From: a bacterium
GTDB taxonomy: Bacteria; Oederibacteriota; JAAXVQ01; JAUVAV01
Assembly (NCBI GenBank): GCA_021108215.1
Contig: JAIORK010000029.1
Location: forward strand, 1 to 64,000
DNA length: 64,000 nucleotides
Direction of reading: 5' to 3'
Translations under genes and position numbers: made by a program
Part shown: one piece after another, positions 62,178 through 64,000 of the stretch
How positions within the stretch are numbered: position 1 is the first letter of the stretch
Layout: the number at the start of each line of letters is the position of its first letter
The notes under the pieces: generated by a model
The model's database searches: none
What the model was told of the DNA's origin: nothing
Seen by the model: the letters and a program-made list of their open reading frames with translations, nothing else

Positions 62178-62843
62178 GTGAAAAATACTGATTTATTACA
62201 GCGGTTGACTAAATTGGGATTTCCTCTGTTTCATGTGGATGATTTACAGGCAAATGAAACAATTGCGGAATTGGCGAAGAGTCATGATGATCGCTTGTGG
62301 GAAGGGTTCCCGATTGTGCTTGCCAATGCAAGCAAAGACCATCTTTTTGATTTTGACACAACCCAAACTATATTGAAGAATAAAAAAGACTATAATGATT
62401 TTTATTCACTTTTTTTGATCTCCTTAGCACTTTATAAACATATGAATTTAAAAACTTCCTGGATCAATGCGCTCTATGACAATATAAAATTTATTGATGA
62501 AGAAAAAATAGACTTCATTGTTGCTCAGTTGGCAACCAGAGAGAAAATTTACATTGCTGAAAAATATCTGGAACCCGAGAGACTTGAAAACACTTTTAAT
62601 AATTATTTTAGTCAAAACACGATTCGTGACAAGCAAATGAAAATGGATTATGAGGAACTTTCGCTTGAATATGCAATGTCTAAAATATTCACTGCCCGTC
62701 AGAAAGAAATATTTTTGAAACGTGCTCATGGTAAAAAAATGACAAAAACCGAGCGGGAATATTATTATCGCGTGATTAAAAAAAAAGCTGTAGCTTTAGC
62801 AAATAACGACCTGCATATTTTAGCCCGAAAGGCTATTTCTTGA
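62178..62843 (+). CDS. Partner of the DUF6036-type nucleotidyltransferase, C-terminal HTH-like
   Basis: The 221-residue protein has an unrecognised N-terminal region and a C-terminal stretch (about residues 165-220, FTARQKEIFLKRAHGKKMTKTEREYYYRVIKKK) that resembles sigma-factor or resolvase-type HTH segments. Proteins with this ending often sit next to DUF6036-like nucleotidyltransferases. The GTG start has GAAGGAG at the right distance and follows the frameshifted gene by four bases. A role as transcriptional repressor or antitoxin is likely by analogy. Confidence 0.65.
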   Translation: MKNTDLLQRLTKLGFPLFHVDDLQANETIAELAKSHDDRLWEGFPIVLANASKDHLFDFDTTQTILKNKKDYNDFYSLFLISLALYKHMNLKTSWINALYDNIKFIDEEKIDFIVAQLATREKIYIAEKYLEPERLENTFNNYFSQNTIRDKQMKMDYEELSLEYAMSKIFTARQKEIFLKRAHGKKMTKTEREYYYRVIKKKAVALANNDLHILARKAIS

Positions 62844-62888
62844 GAGGTGCGGTATACTGTACCCCTACAGTTATTTTAAAGGGAAAAT

Positions 62889-64000
62889 ATGAACCGAAAA
62901 ACAAAATCACCCTTCCCGCCGCTGCGTGCCTTAATTTTTGATATGGATGGAACGCTTTACCGCAGCAGTGAACTGAACCGCCGTTATGATGAATCCATGG
63001 TCCGGTTTTTGTCCCGGGAACGCAATCTGACCTATTCGGAAGCCAAGTACCTGTTTGAAAAAACCTACTGTATGTTAATTCGTAAGCTGGGGCGCATGCC
63101 TTCTAAACTTTTTACACTAACCCAGCTGGGCGCGTGCGACCGGAAATGGGCGCGTCTTCACGGTGCCAAAGTACTGCCCGGAGAAATATTGAAATTTGAT
63201 CCCCGACTGCGCCGTGTGCTGCATAAACTCCGGGAATCGTTCCAGCTGGCCATTGTGACCAACAATCATGCGAAGAATATGCACGCGACTTTAGGCGCCC
63301 TGGGTATTGATGATTGTTTTGATTATGTGGCCTCACTTACTGACAGCGGTATTTATAAGCCTTCATCCAAATTGTATGCGATTGCAGCCAAAGCCATGTC
63401 AGTGGATTATGCTTTTTGTCTTTCAATTGGGGACCGCTTTGATCTGGATCTTGCACCTGCCGCAGATATCGGCATGCATACTCTGCTGGTGGATAAAATG
63501 GAAAATATTTACCAGCTTTCGGAAATTTTGCACAATGCGACTGCTGAAAAAATTTCTATCAAGCATCCAAAGTTGGCAGGCCCGGCGATTAATCAGGCTG
63601 CCGCGCAATTGAAAAAAGGGCGGTTGGTGGTGATTCCGACAGATACGGTTTATGGTCTGGCTGCGGTACCGGAGCGTACGGCTGTTGAACGGATTTTTCG
63701 TGCCAAAGGCCGTTCGAAAAACAGCCCCATTCCTATATTATTAAGTCATCACAGGCAGGCTGAAAAAATTGCAAAGGTGAGTAAGACGGCGAAAAAGCTT
63801 ATGCAGCTGCACTGGCCCGGTGGCTTGACTATTGTACTGCCCGTGAAAAAAGGTTCGAAAATGGGTGTGTTGGCCGGTGGCGGACGTACCGTGGCCCTGC
63901 GTGTGCCGGATCATTGGGTCGCCAGGCAGGTAATTGCCAAGGCAGGCGGTGCTTTGGCAGTAACTTCAGCAAACCGTTCCGGCGAGCCGGCACCTGTCGT
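62889..64000 (+). CDS. HAD hydrolase fused to a TsaC/YrdC threonylcarbamoyl-AMP synthase domain (3' end beyond window)
   Basis: One uninterrupted frame of more than 370 codons reaches the window edge. Residues 1-215 form a HAD hydrolase related to pyrimidine 5'-nucleotidase/PGPase-like enzymes: DMDGTLY at 18-24, IVTNN, the Lys in IYKPS, and GDRFDLDL. From about residue 230 a YrdC/TsaC domain follows with KGRLVVIPTDTVYGLA, AKGRSKNSPIPILL, WPGGLTIVLP, VALRVPDH and VTSANRSGEP. Both halves keep their catalytic motifs. TsaC makes threonylcarbamoyl-AMP for t6A; tsaE and tsaB are also in the window. AAAGGG precedes the ATG. Confidence 0.85.
   Translation, partial: MNRKTKSPFPPLRALIFDMDGTLYRSSELNRRYDESMVRFLSRERNLTYSEAKYLFEKTYCMLIRKLGRMPSKLFTLTQLGACDRKWARLHGAKVLPGEILKFDPRLRRVLHKLRESFQLAIVTNNHAKNMHATLGALGIDDCFDYVASLTDSGIYKPSSKLYAIAAKAMSVDYAFCLSIGDRFDLDLAPAADIGMHTLLVDKMENIYQLSEILHNATAEKISIKHPKLAGPAINQAAAQLKKGRLVVIPTDTVYGLAAVPERTAVERIFRAKGRSKNSPIPILLSHHRQAEKIAKVSKTAKKLMQLHWPGGLTIVLPVKKGSKMGVLAGGGRTVALRVPDHWVARQVIAKAGGALAVTSANRSGEPAPV

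Noticed and set aside
1-64000. CRISPR arrays, rRNA and tRNA genes, complete insertion sequences
   Set aside because: No regularly spaced repeats, rRNA-like stretches, cloverleaf-like sequences with T-loop motifs or transposase genes were seen on either strand.

Overview
The window reads as a chromosomal segment of a Gram-negative (diderm) bacterium from a lineage far from the model organisms. LolA, an AsmA-like protein, a PorV/OmpA-type outer-membrane protein, lipoproteins and RodZ indicate two membranes and a rod shape. RNase J, a PurS/PurQ/short-PurL purine enzyme and the block M16 peptidase - RNase J - FtsK - RodZ - PgsA near recA are arrangements shared with Firmicutes and several deep-branching candidate phyla. 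Genes such as PorV fusions and a GMPP fused to a mutase-like domain fit Elusimicrobiota/Omnitrophota-like groups, but the phylum cannot be fixed from sequence reading alone. Almost all genes lie on the + strand; only four are on the - strand.

Layout. 0-10 kb: recA behind a textbook promoter, an AsmA-like protein, a mannose-1-phosphate guanylyltransferase/mutase fusion, a palindrome-filled gap, an intact phosphohexomutase, an M16 peptidase and a 42-residue KKKVA-repeat protein. 10-20.4 kb: RNase J, FtsK, LolA, RodZ, YajQ, a nucleotidyltransferase pair, RimO, PgsA, PgpA. 20-35 kb: pyruvate kinase, a PorV-FlgD-OmpA fusion, the NAD(P)HX repair enzyme behind a long leader, a CBS protein, an M20 amidohydrolase, a TPR protein, ThiL, TsaE-TsaB-RimI, a cold-shock protein, a degenerate ApbE-like protein and a lone - strand secreted protein. 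35.5-47.5 kb: purB-purS-purQ, three surface-glycan type genes, purL-purF-purM. 47.5-55 kb: a candidate small RNA, a zinc-ribbon membrane protein, a GH18 protein, a release-factor-like protein, DinG helicase, a response regulator and a small lipoprotein. 55-59.8 kb: purN-purH-PilZ-purD-purE. 60-62.9 kb: an AT-richer accessory island with HEPN/MNT and DUF6036-type nucleotidyltransferase pairs. 62.9 kb to the end: a HAD hydrolase fused to a TsaC/YrdC domain, cut by the window edge.

How the genes work together. Nine purine genes sit in two blocks and cover most of the IMP and AMP route (purC, purK, purA and guaAB are not seen here). TsaE, TsaB and the terminal TsaC domain supply much of the tRNA t6A pathway. 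PgsA and PgpA are consecutive steps to phosphatidylglycerol.

The most unusual content is non-coding. Two homologous long hairpins (41.5 and 59.9 kb) have quite different outer stem sequences that remain base-paired in each copy, while unpaired motifs are conserved; several further gaps carry similar long inverted repeats. A separate three-copy GC-rich repeat lies directly before purB and purM and, inverted, before a TPR gene. A compact promoter - H-type pseudoknot - terminator unit follows purM and looks like an independent small RNA. Folded leaders are also seen before the NAD(P)HX repair gene and the small lipoprotein.
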